Assembly (NCBI RefSeq): GCF_040581485.1
Contig: NC_090130.1
Span: 18,665,656 to 18,729,655, forward strand
Source of the DNA: Linepithema humile
Taxonomy: Eukaryota; Arthropoda; Insecta; Hymenoptera; Formicidae
Reading direction: 5' to 3'
DNA length: 64,000 bases
Shown here: positions 20,563 through 32,953 of the stretch, one piece after another
Layout of the letters: each line of letters begins with the position of its first letter
Numbering within the stretch: the first letter of the stretch is position 1
Notes under the pieces: model-generated
The model's input: only the letters and a program-made list of their open reading frames with translations
What the model was told of the DNA's origin: nothing
Database searches by the model: none
Position numbers and translations under genes: made by a program

Positions 20563-22176
20563 TTTTTTTCGTCAGATTTCAAGCGAATTTATATCACGAC
20601 TAGCGAAAAATCACATTGTTATTAAATTGGTGGAAATTGGAGGAAGGAAATTGTTGTATTTCCACTACTTCCTTTTTTTAATATACTTATTTAATAAATA
20701 ACAAAAATCTTACTTCTTCTATCGAGATAGAAAGAATATTAAAGTTAATAGTGACTATTTTAATTCATAAAAATTAATTATAAAAATTGAGCAATACATA
20801 ACTTGTTTTTAATTCTCAACATTTGACAAAAACGATAAACCTTATGCACCAACCTAATAATGCTCAAAAAAACTATGCTACTCGCGAATCACGCCAATTT
20901 GACGAGTTTTCTTAGTATTTAACATAACGCAGCAGGGCTAATACGCGAAGCTGTATTAGCGGGCGACAGAGGACTTCCATGGACCTCCAAATCTGTTGTT
21001 GTGAATGGTTTGCAGAATGAAATACACCATCCCAAGTCAATTGAAATACTTAGTAGGTTTATTATAAGCCAAATCTTGGTTATACAGAACAGCGTTGATA
21101 TAAACGTAAAAACAGAAAAATGCCAAAGCGTAAGTCTGTAAGCATACGCATTTACAATGGCGCAACCAATAAGCAAGTAGCAAATGGAAAAAGAAACGTA
21201 ACATGCGACTTACAGATAAATACATAAAAATGGAACAGAAGGATACACTTTAATCTTACAGCAAAAAATCAAGATTTCTTGATTAGAAATTAAGAAATTG
21301 TGGTAAATACCCGTTTAGTCCATAAAGTATAGTAAAACGAGTAGCCGTTAGTTGCGAATGAAACGTTTCAACTTTTGGTATTGCAATGGTTTCATTGCGA
21401 ACGATAATAGCTAATAATCCGTCACAAGTGGAATTTTTATCTTTTACACCCAAGCCGTTTACGTTTACTCTCACTGGCTTCAATTTAAAAATTAGAAATA
21501 TTTTCTAGTTAGTCTTGTTAATACGACAATCTGTTTTCATAATGTGATCTATGCAATCTTACGTAAAGTTCAGCGTTTTGGAAAGTAAATTCCATATTTC
21601 ACCGCAAAGTTCTGAAACCTTTGTATTGTTGGCGTGGAAAGTCAAAAAATGCGGTTCTTGTAATACGTAATCGATAAAATTATCATGCAATCTTTTTAGT
21701 ATTAATTTATATTCTTTAATACATTATTATTTTGTAAGTTATGTTCATTAATTTTTCTTTAAGCATAGATAGATATTCTTTATGTTATTGTGGCAATTGC
21801 TTTTGTAATCATTGGAGATTTTCAGTTTAAGTTAAAAACACGGTGATGCATTAGCTCATACTTAGTCATCGAATTATCTTTTCTCAGAGATGTTTTCAAT
21901 TTTGTTGTTGAAGATGTAAGTTATATAAGTGTTATAAAAAATGAAAGCTGTAGTCTCTTTAGAGACAAAAATTTCACAGTTTCAATATATAATAAATGTT
22001 CCTAAATAATCAAATTTTTTAATATACAAGTTTTTGTGTACAAATCGTGCTTTATTAATTAACGAATATCTAATAAATTTGTAGTGAGAAATTTGGATGC
22101 ATGTGCAAAGTATATACAAAAATAACTGTGATTTTTAAAAATGTACCTGGTAAGAAGTTCTGCAAAGTCAACACTG
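20563..22176. other. Intergenic, only a small hairpin seen
   Basis: No supported gene. GCTAATAC-gcgaagct-GTATTAGC at about 20937-20960 is a perfect 8-bp stem with an 8-nt loop in a slightly GC-richer stretch of unknown origin. Confidence 0.5.
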
Positions 22177-22420
22177 TTAAAAATGTCATGAAATTTCATG
22201 AACTTTTAATATACAATGGTAAATGAAATTTAAATCACTCGTAATTGAAATGATATTTAATGTATAGATTTATGAAATTTAAGTTTTAGTAAGTTAAAAT
22301 ATAAGTGTACTAGAATTTAATATACTTTTAATATACGGAGGTATAAATAAATTTCAATTTACTGTAAATTAAGTAAAATTTAATGTACATGTTCATTAAA
22401 TTTAGTTTCGCGGCAAAATT
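22177..22420. repeat. Transposon-end-like repeats (TTTAATATAC)
   Basis: From CACTGTTAAAAATG the sequence holds repeated, variously oriented copies of ATGAAATTTA / TTTTAATATAC / TTTAATGTAC. Such subterminal repeats suggest one end of a DNA transposon, possibly the host element of transposase gene 3. The other end was not found. Confidence 0.35.
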
Positions 22421-22559
22421 GGCTCCCTCGCGCGCTTCCTGCCAAGGGCAAGATCGCGCGGCAAAGCCATCAATTGTTTTTAGACTGTTCTAGACACACG
22501 CTTTGCTCGTCGCCAGATATTTGAGGTTATAGTGATTGCCGTGGAACAAAGTGCGACGT

Positions 22560-22779
22560 CAATTATATAGTGCAAAAGTACGACGTTAATTATATTGTGG
22601 ATCTTGTATTAACAATAATGTAAGTATATCTCTGTAAGTATATCATACGAAATCACATGCTTATAATTTTAACCAGACAGCACGCATATCCGTTCAGAAG
22701 ACGTCTTTTCAATGTGCATGTAAATTTTAATAGTCAGTAAGATTTAATAAACAAAAAGTATAAGTTCCCCAGGTAGCAC
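22560..22779 (+). other. Possible 5' exon and donor for transposase gene 3
   Basis: An AATAAT|GTAAGTATATC donor near 22620 follows non-coding sequence. The next plausible acceptor on this strand outside element 1 is TTTTACAG just before the ATG at 29009. Element 1 would then lie in the intron of gene 3. Speculative. Confidence 0.25.
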
Positions 22780-22985
22780 AACGTCGTCAATTAGACGTCT
22801 TTTTTACGTACGTTTTCGTCAGGACTTACGTCAAACTGACGGTTAGTATGACGTCTAAATGACCCTATACTGACGGCCATTTGTCACAGCATAAATGACG
22901 TCATCAGATGACAACAATATAACGTCATTGGATGACATTAGTATGACGTCATCTGATGACATTAGTATGACGTCATAATGATTTT
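22780..22985. repeat. Element 1 left end with subterminal TGACGTCA repeats
   Basis: The left 200 bp hold ten or so ACGTC/GACG motifs in both orientations. TGACGTCA occurs at about 22897, 22943 and 22969, in near-repeat surroundings 'GATGACATTAGTATGACGTC'. The right end (28690-28841) mirrors this with GACGTC and TTGACGTCAA. Subterminal repeats are usual transposase-binding sites. Confidence 0.8.
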
Positions 22986-23446
22986 AGAATTGCCTTAAAA
23001 ATAACGTTAAAATTAAAATTTAAAAAGACAAAATATATTTACATAATATATTTATTTATTCATTATATGTACGTTTTACAATATTTAGACTTATGTGCTT
23101 TACAATACTAACAATTAAATTTTCAAATGATAAAAATAAAATATATAGTTGAGCATCTAATACTGATACTACCTCTAAACGGCAACAATAAAATAAATTC
23201 TTATTTGTAGTATTTATCTATTTTATAGCACAGCCTTTAATAAAAAAAAATGCAACGTTTTTGTCTTAAATTTAATTTAAGGTAATTAAGTGAGCCTAAA
23301 ATGTCTTTATTCAAGTATTATATATTCGAAATTGTATGTATTATATATTTAAATGTTATATGTGAAAACAATTTTACTTGTATATATAAACCATTTGAAT
23401 TAATAAAAACATTTTAAGCTCACTTATCTTAATTTTTAACTGTATA

Positions 23447-23477
<31 letters not shown>

Positions 23478-23575
23478 GTTTCTTTAAAATAAAAATTGTT
23501 TTCTTAATTAAAAGTTAATATTTTATTCAAAATTTTATTCTTCTTTTATTCTAACGTTTTGCTCTAATATTTTTT
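22986..23575. other. Element 1 non-coding interior
   Basis: AT-rich region between the subterminal repeats and the transposase stop; includes a (TA)n microsatellite at about 23448-23476. No ORF supported. Confidence 0.6.
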
Positions 23576-25676
23576 TTAATATGTATAAATAATAGGAAAA
23601 GAAACCCAACAATTATCAAAAGGAAACACAATGCACTTTGCAAGTATATCATGAAAAGACCATATATCAGATTCATAAGTTAAATTTTTTACAACATAAA
23701 TATTTAATTCTTTTGAATTTAGGGGATACTTATATAGAGAATCATAGGATGTAAAGTATTTTCCAACAATAAATATTTCTTGTAGGCTTATAACGACAAT
23801 ATTTTGAATTTGAATGAGTATATTATTTTTCATTAAACAATACGAATTTGCACTTGAATAAGAATGTGTCGAAATAGTAAAATCTCCATGTTTAAATTTT
23901 TTAAATTGCTTACAGAAAACGCTTTTAAATTTTTCAGGTAATGGACTCAAATTATCTTCTACAGCATGAATAGACTGTTTTTCTATGATAGGTAAATTAT
24001 TCTCTAATGCTACATTTATTTCGTGTAATCTACGACCAATTTGTTGCAAAGGATAATTAGAAGATTTTATTAAATTTTTAATCTGGCCAAGATAATTCTC
24101 AAACGGGAAACATGAAAATGAATCTAATGGCTCATAAATCTGCACATCATCAGCTAAATGACATAATATGTGTACATTATAGATTAAGAATTCTTGGCCG
24201 TATAATTGTTCACAATGTTTAACAAATATATTCAACAGTTCTTGTGGAAATGCACAACTAAATTTTGATATAAATTTTGCAGATATTAGAATTGATATTG
24301 CAGTATGAAAAAGTAAATAGTGCTCATAGACGGCTGTAACAACTATATTTTTTAGTACAAGGGGTCCTAAATATAATAAAAATGTACGGAGCTCTGTCGC
24401 TTTCCACCTTGGAAGCTCATGAAGTGTCCTGGGTTTTCTATTAAATTCTAATGGCATATATGATTTTAAGGATTCTAAATGTTCTGATAAAATATTCACT
24501 TTACGACCAGATAATCGTGTTGTTAACGCACCACTTATCCAAAAATTTAATAATTTTCGCATTACTCCTAAGCAACAAGCATGCATATAATCAATTGGAA
24601 AAACAGTGATCATGTCGATTCCCAATTTAATTAAAGGAGAGATTTTGATATGGTGATCCTCATCTTGTTGATTAATAAAAGAAATATTTGTTCTTTTCGG
24701 TGCAGATATATTTCTAAATACAACTCGACTTTGTATATACTGTCCTCGTATCACACATTTTTCGCAACATGAATAGCCAGTATGGGATTTTATACATTTT
24801 ATGAATGCTCTAGCAGGTGCATCGCACACAAAACTATGGATAGCAATGTAATATCTTTTGTTATTGATTTCAATACCTTCTTGCAACAAATATAGAAGTT
24901 CGTCAATAAAATCTTCTAGAAATAATTCTAAAGGCTGTGGTTTTGATCTACCGCAAAATATACCAATAGCAAAGGGATTACTTTTAAAATTTTTTACTAG
25001 TCCTAAAATCGGCCAGAACTGTAAATTTGAACTGTTAAATAATGGAAGTCCATCAATATTAAAACTGATATCTAACTTATTTTCAAAATTTTCTGCTGTT
25101 TGCGATACAATAGATTTTAAAATATTTTTCAGACCGATATAATAAAAATCCCCATTATTAAGTTGTTTTGTTTTAATATTTCTTGGCGTTTCTAATAATG
25201 TTCTGGAGTCTAAAAGCAATTCATCATGATGAAAAACGTGTAATACGTGTAATAAACCAGTAATTGCAGAATGTGTGACATTAAAATTAAAAGCCCACTG
25301 TCTTAACATTGAGTTTAAACGGCTGAGAAACTGTACTATTTAAATCAGATGAAACTAAAGTGTTGTCAGACAACGTTAGCGATAAACTTGCATCGTAATT
25401 ACTGGACACATTATTTTTAAGTATATTGTTAATATCGTTATCTTCATTTTCACTATTAAGTGAAATATTCCCATGTGATATATTTGACACATTATTATCA
25501 AGTGCATCATCATTATTACTATTTTCAAATATACTATTAAGTGAAATATTCTTATGTGTTATGTTGGGTTTCTTATCACATATTTGAAGTGTTTTACGAA
25601 CAGTTAGTGCAATTCTACGATAACATTGGCGTTTACCTACAACAGGTTTCAACTTATATTTAATTTTTTCAGGCAT
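23576..25676 (-). CDS. Transposase 1, CACTA/TNP2-like, with a frame conflict
   Basis: Two overlapping frames: 25287-25676 (N-terminal 129 aa, basic then Asn/Ser-rich) and 23576-25309 (577 aa, catalytic). Upstream of its first Met the second frame stays open toward about 25345, so a single-base shift around 25310-25345 would join them. The catalytic part has 'DISFNIDGLPLFNSSNLQFW' (first D), 'CGRSKPQPLELFLEDF', 'FVCDAPARAFIKC' (second D) with 'SCCEKC', 'PIDYMHACCLGVMRKLLNFW' and 'LDSFSCFPFENYLG' (candidate E). These follow the order of plant TNP2 and its DUF4218 neighbour. The start overlaps the stop of the DUF4806 gene. Decay, sequencing error or programmed frameshift are all possible. Confidence 0.75.
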
Positions 25677-27475
25677 TTTCTCTCGTTTTCTTCATACGAT
25701 CTTGAGCATGCTTCAGCCAAACTTTTATTGCATCTTCTATTTCCTTATCGGTTGTATTGGCGACGCTTCTCTTGACTGCACCTAAGAAATATCAAGTTTC
25801 CGTAAAATTTAAACCATATTATATATAACATTAAAAGATTGAAAGTATCTATACTAAATTAAATAATTCAAATTAAAATGTAGAATTATTAAGATTTAAA
25901 TAAGTTACAATAAAGAAAATTTTTAGCAATAAAGTTTTAATTATGAATGTGTTTAAAAGTGAATTTAGATGTAATTTTATATATAAATTTATAAATTGAA
26001 TTTTATTTAAGTTATGTACAAATTGCCTGTCATTTTTATTAATTAAAATTGATAGAAATTATATACGGTAAATTACATCAAACTAAAGAAAAAACCAAAT
26101 GCCCATCTATGCACACATACAAAAAATAAATACATAAAAGAACACTTACCAACAATTAAATTTTTCAGGGATAAATCTGAAAAGGCTCTTTTCTGTGAAC
26201 GTTTGCCGTAATAATTAAAATTTATTGCCACAGCATCAGTCAAAATATATTTTAAAATTCTATTTGTTTTGCTTGGTACATGATTCCCACCCAGACTAGA
26301 CAAATATGCCGACTAAAAAGAAATTTAATTATCTATGGTATTAAATGCTATTATGTATACATGCTATGGTATTAAATGCTATTATGTATACATGCTATGG
26401 TATTAAATGCTATTATGTATACATACCAAAGCTATATTATCATCATTATTTGTTTTCAAGTAAACATCTAACTGATCTAATTCCTCAACTGTTTTCAATG
26501 GAAATGCAAATGGTATATCAGGCAATCCAGTCACATTGTTTACATTTTTTGTATTTTGTCTGTTCATCCATCGCAATATTTCATCATTCTGTTCTTTGAC
26601 AGTAGCTATCAGGGAAACAAGTTTTTCTGAAAAATATCTTATTATAAAAACTGTCGACATTCTATCTACTTTCACAAATAAGCTTTTACAAACCAAAATT
26701 ATCCACTGTATGAATAAATTGACGATGTGAACGTGGAGTTGTTGAAATATTTATGTTATTATTTACAGAATTACTTGCAGTACTTGTTACACCGGGGCTT
26801 ATATTTTCACTTGTATTGAGAGTACTAATCGGCAAAGGTGAATCAGAACGGGCCAAAGTAAAATCTGAAAATAAATGTAACAAATATTTATTTTTTTAAG
26901 GTTATATAAAACAATAGAACACACATTTGAATATATATAAAATAAGTAGATATACCTTTCTCTAAACGTTTAGAAGTATTATTAACATTTATTTGTTTTA
27001 CTAGGGGTGGTCTGGGTAATTGTTTCTTTCGTTGTTCCTCTTGTTCATCATCTGACGAACTACATATTCTTTTATTAGGTATCCTTTTCCGTTTTTTACG
27101 TATACTTTCGTTTTCTTCTTCACTTTCCAAATTTGATATAATTTCTGATTGTTTTAGTTTCTCTCTTATCTTTACAAGATCATCTGCAATTTAGAAAAAA
27201 TGTAGAATAAATAAATAAATACATATATATGTAGAATAAACAAATAAATATGAAAAATCTAATTTACCACTTCTGTAAAAAATACGCGAAATACTGTGCA
27301 GTGTCCATTTTTCAGTATCAACTGTCTCCCCTGTTTTCAAAGCTTTATCAAATTTATTTTGATCTTTATAAGGAGGCCAAAAAACTTCCTTTTTTAAAAG
27401 TGTAAGCCATGCATTGTTAACAGCAGCTACACCACCACCGTGTTTTTCATCAAATTCTACAACAACATAAGCCAT
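25669..27475 (-). CDS. DUF4806 protein carried by the transposon, multi-exon
   Basis: Spliced gene; exons by my reading (minus strand): up to 27475-27268, 27183-26956, 26864-about 26690, 26626-26427, 26312-26150 and 25781-25669, with GT-AG junctions at each. Start proposed at ATG 27475 (MAYVVVEFDE). The first exon is a compact domain with WPP (VFWPPYKD). The middle exons are basic (RKKRKRIPNKR) and low complexity. The last three form a DUF4806 domain: 'DIPFAFPLKTVEELDQL', 'YLSSLGGNHVPSKTNRILKY', 'GKRSQKRAFSDL', ending 'IEDAIKVWLKHAQDR'. DUF4806 proteins are frequent in insects and often lie in repeats. Likely a DNA-binding transposon accessory factor; role inferred. Confidence 0.75.
26333..26425. 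repeat. 31-bp tandem repeat, three units
   Basis: 'ctatggtattaaatgctatt' plus 'atgtatacatg' repeated three times almost perfectly, inside the DUF4806 intron between 26312 and 26427 and abutting the donor site. Confidence 0.9.
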
Positions 27476-28689
27476 ACTTATTTTTGGATTATTTCGCTGC
27501 AAAGAAAGGATAATATAATATATATATTTATGTATTACAAGATTAGAGAGATATTTTAATAAACTCACCTGTACGCTTTAAATCTTCTATCAAATTTATT
27601 ACAATGTTAATGTAAATATTTTCACTTGTATAATTAATATAAATAAAGATAATATAGTATTGTCGGTTTTAGGCTTCAATATCACAATAATTTATGCATT
27701 AATATATACGCATTTGCATATTGAAAGCTAACTTTTTCACGCATAGAAACATCAAATCAAATAATAAAATCCTGCAATTTATATAGAAACAAATTTGTAC
27801 TAAACATGTTTAGTGCTGCAGTTTTATATGCAAAGGCACAATGTGAAAGCAAGTACTTGTAGGTTATGATCTCAAAACAAAAACAAAAAGCAAATCTTTA
27901 ATAATAATAGACAAAGAACTTGAATCCCATATTAATAACTGTATACTGCACATGTACGAAAAAGAAATAAGGTTGAGAAAGGAGTGTGTACACACAATAT
28001 TTACCCTTTTGCTAAATTATTTTCTCTTCATTTTGTAAAAAAACACAGATAAACAGAAACTTCAACCGGCCCCAGAATCACTTATTGTGCACGTGTTACA
28101 TTTCTCACTTTCCCGCTATTACCACAGTAGATCTATTCTTTTCAGCTGAACTGGCTGCACTAGTTCAGAGTTTATCTCTTTCCTTCTAATATGGAGTAAA
28201 AAAGAGACCTAGTGTATACTGTGCTATTACACTGTTACTCATACTGTCTTGTCCAATCCAGAACCCAGAATTGCGCCTGCGCTTCACGTTCGCGCCACGC
28301 TACTCAGTTCAAATGCATTCTACATTCTAAATGGCATCAATGGAGTTTTCCTTATTATACGCTCGCAGTGATCATTTGTTACAAGTGCGTGATAGGGTAG
28401 GATTCTATCGATGCCATTAGATATACTTTCCATACTTTTGGACGAAATTGCAAACGCAGTAATTAATAATAAAGCAATATTATTAACTATATTTTTCATT
28501 GCCTACTTTTTACCTTTATCATTCTATTTGTGTTTGAATATCTTTACATATTGCGATTTTTTCACTTATGATATAACCATCGCATTATTACATCGATAAT
28601 TACTATAAGTAAAAAGTTTAAAAGTGGAACGAACAAAGTCTGTTTTAATTAAGAAAAACTTAAAAAATAAAATTGTAAATAATAAATTT
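27476..28689. other. Element 1 upstream region
   Basis: Upstream of the DUF4806 start is an acceptor-like CTTTGCAG near 27500, so a non-coding first exon may lie further up, around 28000-28300. No additional ORF is convincing; an open frame at 28411-28599 has no support. Confidence 0.45.
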
Positions 28690-29251
28690 GGTCTTAAAAA
28701 GACGTCTAATTCACGTCCTTTTTATAACGTCATAATTTTGTCAACAATAGGACGTTAAATACACGTCATTTAGAAGACATATGACGTCTTGGACGAAATA
28801 TGACCTAAAATTGACGTCAATATGACTATGTGTGCTACCTGAGTCGTAATATTCATTACTCGAGTTAGTTTCATGACAATTTATTTTTTTATTATCCGAA
28901 GCAAAACCGAGTGCGAGTAAATATAAAATGTAAGAATTAATTTATCATAGGTAGGAAGCAAATTGTATTTATCAATCATCAAATTATTAATATGTTTTAC
29001 AGATTAAAATGTTTTATTGTCAATTTTGTGCATTTGAAACGTCATCATTGAGATCTCACTTGAATCACCACAAATTTCATAGAAATATCACATGTTACTA
29101 TTACTGTGGATTTAATAAATGCACCAAGTTTTTTCAAAAAAATATCTATTTAACAAAACATTTAATTCGTATTCACGGCTTGCTGTCAAAAAATCAGAGA
29201 ACTATTATCAGGGAGGCAACTTGCACTTCTGACGAACGATGCAAATATATA

Positions 29252-29460
29252 CCCGGGAAAAAATGCCCATGCTTGATCATACATAAGAATACATACTCAT
29301 GTGTGGAGACTCCATACATGTCTATGTATGGATTTTGACCTGACATGGTCATGTACAATCATATACGCCCATGCACAATTATTCACGGTTGTATACAAGT
29401 ATATATGGCTGTATATGATTGTACACTGCCATATACGGCCATGTATCAGGTTAAAAATTA
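29252..29460. repeat. Element 2 left end, subterminal repeats
   Basis: About 200 bp of degenerate 10-12 bp repeats of the CATATAC / GTATATG / CATGTA type in both orientations, following CCCGGGAAAAAATG. The right counterpart is longer (about 37130-37649). Confidence 0.75.
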
Positions 29461-29787
29461 ATAAATAATGAAACAGTATTCATGAAAAGGAAAAACTTTA
29501 TTTATTAAACCTTGATAAAGTTTACAAAAACCATCAAAATTTTTATAGCAGTCAATCAATATTTTTTACCAGTACAAAAAAATAAAAAGTCCTTTTTTTT
29601 TAATTTTGTAACATTAAATAAATTATATTTAATAAATTATGTTTTAATTTTACGTAACGTAATAGAGGTTGTCTTTTTTTAATTTTAAGCAACTTAAATA
29701 ATTTTAAATCTCATAGTAGATTAATAAAAAAAAAAAATTTTTTTAATTTTAAAAAACGAAATGAGCACAAACACCCGTTCAAAAAAA
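29461..29787. other. Element 2 AT-rich spacer
   Basis: AT-rich with A and T runs, between the subterminal repeats and the end of the BEN gene; probable 3' UTR. No ORF. Confidence 0.5.
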
Positions 29788-32631
29788 TTACTTGTTTTGG
29801 GCATCAGCGTTTTTCAGCTCTCTTTTTATTTCGCCCAGTTTTTGTGACATCGCGGTATTTAGTTCCTTGATAGATTGTGTTACCCACCCTTTTCTTTTTG
29901 CCAATTTCATTGCATAATCTGTAAACAAAAACATAATTTTTATACATAAATATATAACATTTTATCGCTATATAAATACGGAAATAATAATTGTGGCATA
30001 ATTGAAGAATAAATATACATTACTAACCAATGATACTATTTCTTGCGTGCAAGTTTAAACAAGTGATGTCGTCTTTGTTTTCATGCACTCCGCGGTGACT
30101 TGCGCCCGTGAATGTGCAGTCCTTTAAGCTCTCAAGCTTAAATACGCCTACAATTAGGCGGCGGACAATATGGCTCGCCTTGTGCGACGAACTCAATGCG
30201 ACTTCCAAAACGCGTTCATTGCAGAACACCCCATCCTGCAGTAAGACCATCTGTAAAATATTAGTAATATTTACTATCATAAATGTTATTTTTTCAATAT
30301 CAAATATTATTCTTAAGATTGCAATATATATGATCACAATTTCAAGATATGCTTTTTTTAATGTAAAATTGCGTTTAGAAAACATTTAGGAATCTTATTA
30401 AAGGCATAGGAACTGTATTATTTTACCTTATCGCCTGGCGAATTTTGTCCTAATAATTGGTCGTTAGATTGCAGATTACGCTCGTCAACTGTAGTTGATG
30501 GGTAATCATCATCACTATATTCATCATCATCCATAATCTTATTAGTAGTTTCTTTTGCCTTTATATTTTTGATTTTTGATTCTGAAAGTGATAACACATT
30601 AAAATACAAGTATATTATTACAGTATTACAGTATATTATTTTTTTAAGTAAAGTTATTTATTCAAATATATTCATCAATAAATAATCCTCACTAATAATT
30701 TTTTAATATTTTCCAATAGTTAAAATTTATTCTTTTCTAAAATTTCTATAATTAAAAAATGCCATACCTAGATCCTGTCGCAAATCCTTATTTTCGTCAT
30801 CTACTATTGAATAATAATTTCTTGAAAGCTCTTTGGTCTCATTTTTTTTAAGTGCTGGTAACTCAGATTTTTTCCGCGGCTCCAAAACTGGTGCGTTTGA
30901 CGCTATTTTCATTAATGCCGCGATATCTGATTGCTTCTGCTGTGCATAATGCTGAAATGATAATCAGAGAGTATTATACTGATTCAGTTTGATGAATAGC
31001 AATTAATATGTAAAATATTCATAAAATATAATTACCTTTTTTTTTGCGATTTTTTCGGGAGTTGTTAATTCCCTGTTTGACTCATCTTCTGACCACGAAG
31101 CATTTTTCGAATCGGGAGAACTACTTAGGTTACTGTTTTCGATGCTGATCGATTTTTCTTTCTTTTGGATATCGATCACTTTTGAAACTTGAGCCTGCAT
31201 TGCCGAAGAAAGTTTCTCCTGCCAATTTGCACTTTTATTGCTTTTCTGAAAAAAGAGTCATAATTTCATTACATTTTAAGAGATATAGGGATATGTATAT
31301 TAAAGAAACAAAGTAAAAATTTTAATATATATGATTTAATCAGGGCTGGGCAAACACATTTGAAATACAAAATACAAAATACTAACAATTTTAGTATTTA
31401 TTGCAAAATATCTTCAATTTTTTAATTTAAAATACAAAATTTTTGTATTTTAAATCGAAAATTAAAAATTAAAAGTATTTTGTATTTTATAATTTAAATA
31501 CCAAGATTGTGTTAGCATTGTACATTTTGTATTTCAAATATTTTATTGTATTTGAAATACAATTTGAAATACATTTTGCCCAGCCCTGGATTTAATATAT
31601 ATTGAAAATACTTACGGCTCCATTCCCTTTCAATAAAACATTTCGTGGTTTTTTATTCTCGCCCGACAAGAGTTTAGTCTCTGGCGACCACCTTTTTACA
31701 GATGCTTTTTTACGACTAGAGCCCAATTCAGACCGATCTATTACTTTCGATGCTTCCGATTTATTGCATTTACTTTTTGACGCGCGTTTATTTTTTTCTT
31801 CAGCTTTCAACATTTTTATTTTCTCGTCAATTTTTGTTTCATCATCTATAACATATATGTAAATAATAATGTTTCACTTTAAATGTGTAATAGTCTATAT
31901 ATAGTCTATATAGTCTATAAAATTATAAAAATTTTTAACATTTTTTGGATATCGAACATTAACCCTTTGAAACACCATGTTACTCCTAAGCAACACCTGA
32001 GAGAATTGGAAAAAAATAGAATTTATTAATGAATCTTCATGCTGTTTGGCATAAATATAGTCGAAGGATACCTGCATCAAAGTACTGATTACATACATAT
32101 GAATTTGAATAAGAAGTACATATATATAAATAAACAGTTAAATATATAATCTATGATTGAGTTGAGAAGGGTTGCACATCCAGCCATACATTATTTATGT
32201 TCATGGGCAAAGTAACGAGAAATATTTTGTGCTAGGAGATGGCTGGATGATAGATATCCAAAGGCAGATACAATTGTCGCCTTATTCTGTCGCCTTAATA
32301 TTCTGTATAAATTTTATTACATATTTAATGTTTGATATCCAGAAAATGTTAAAAATTTTTATAATTTTATAGACTATTACATATTTAAGATGGTTAAAAC
32401 AACAAAAAACATTAAAATATTTATTTATTATATTTTGAAATTTTATGCATATAGTCTTAATTAACATGTTAATTTTTTACCTGATCTCATGATGACGGAT
32501 CCGTCGTAATGTTTTTTATTCCAGACGAACATAACTTTGTCCCCAGGTCTTATGTTCTCTTCGTCAAAAATGACCGCATTTTCGTGAACCACACAATATG
32601 AACCATCTGATTCGCATTGCAGGATGAACAT
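29788..32631 (-). CDS. BEN-domain protein carried by element 2, nine exons or so
   Basis: Spliced minus-strand gene. Exons by my reading: 32631-32481 (start MFILQCESDG), 31845-31616, 31245-31036, 30951-30768, 30581-30427, 30250-30028 and 29918-29788, each with GT-AG junctions (one donor is GTTAGT). Exon 1 gives a small Tudor/SH3-like barrel-type sequence (GDKVMFVWNKKHYDGSV). The middle exons are charged and disordered with basic KKKV-like ends. The last two encode a BEN domain ('VLLQDGVFCNERVLEVALSS', 'HIVRRLIVGVFKLESLKD', 'FTGASHRG'), a DNA-binding fold. It may bind the element ends or silence and license transcription; that is inference. Exon count could be off by one. Confidence 0.75.
31341..31588. 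mobile_element. hAT-type MITE, 248 bp, 8-bp target duplication
   Basis: Perfect 14-bp inverted ends CAGGGCTGGGCAAA / TTTGCCCAGCCCTG flanked on both sides by GATTTAAT (31333-31340 and 31589-31596). The interior is A/T-rich palindromic. It lies in an intron of the BEN gene of element 2. Confidence 0.95.
31881..32389. mobile_element. Element with 65-bp inverted ends, non-coding
   Basis: The left end 'AATGTGTAATAGTCTATA...ATTTTTAACATTTT(T)TGGATATC' is mirrored by the right end 'GATATCCAGAAAATG...TATAGACTATTACATATT'. About 65 bp of arms enclose unrelated sequence. Lies in the first intron of the BEN gene. Confidence 0.65.
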
Positions 32632-32953
32632 TATTGCTATTAAATAAAAACGACTTTTCTTAATTCTTATTTTACATAATGCAATATTATGAACACACGC
32701 ACTTTGCAGACACGGAAGTACGCACACGCGTTTCCACAGAGTTTCCTAGCCTCGTGTATAATTTTTGCAGGTTAGAACACGTAGTTGTGGTATTTGTTCG
32801 TCCAGCACTGGCGCTCGTACAGAACAAAGGAAAAAATTGTTGAAACAATAAAAGGCGCTTGGCACCTCGATGTCGGCGCAGCGAATCGGCGATACTGGGT
32901 AGCGATACTGATGTACTGGGGTGGAGGATGGAGCTCGGCACGTTGGGCTCTAC

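Larger units (their letters stand above)
22780..28841 (-). mobile_element. CACTA/TNP2-like DNA transposon, element 1 (6.06 kb)
   Basis: Bounded by inverted CAGGTAGCACA (22780) and TGTGCTACCTG (28841). Both ends carry dense ACGTC repeats, including perfect TGACGTCA octamers (three on the left, at least one on the right). It carries two minus-strand genes, a spliced DUF4806 gene and transposase 1. I could not find a convincing target duplication. The transposase has a frame conflict, so this copy may be inactive. Confidence 0.8.

Noticed and set aside
20937..20960. tRNA or terminator hairpin
   Set aside because: A lone 8-bp stem without tRNA arms or U tract; no support for an RNA gene.
22780..28841. 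piggyBac or Tc1/mariner assignment of element 1
   Set aside because: No TTAA or TA duplication at the edges and the transposase motifs follow the TNP2/CACTA order.
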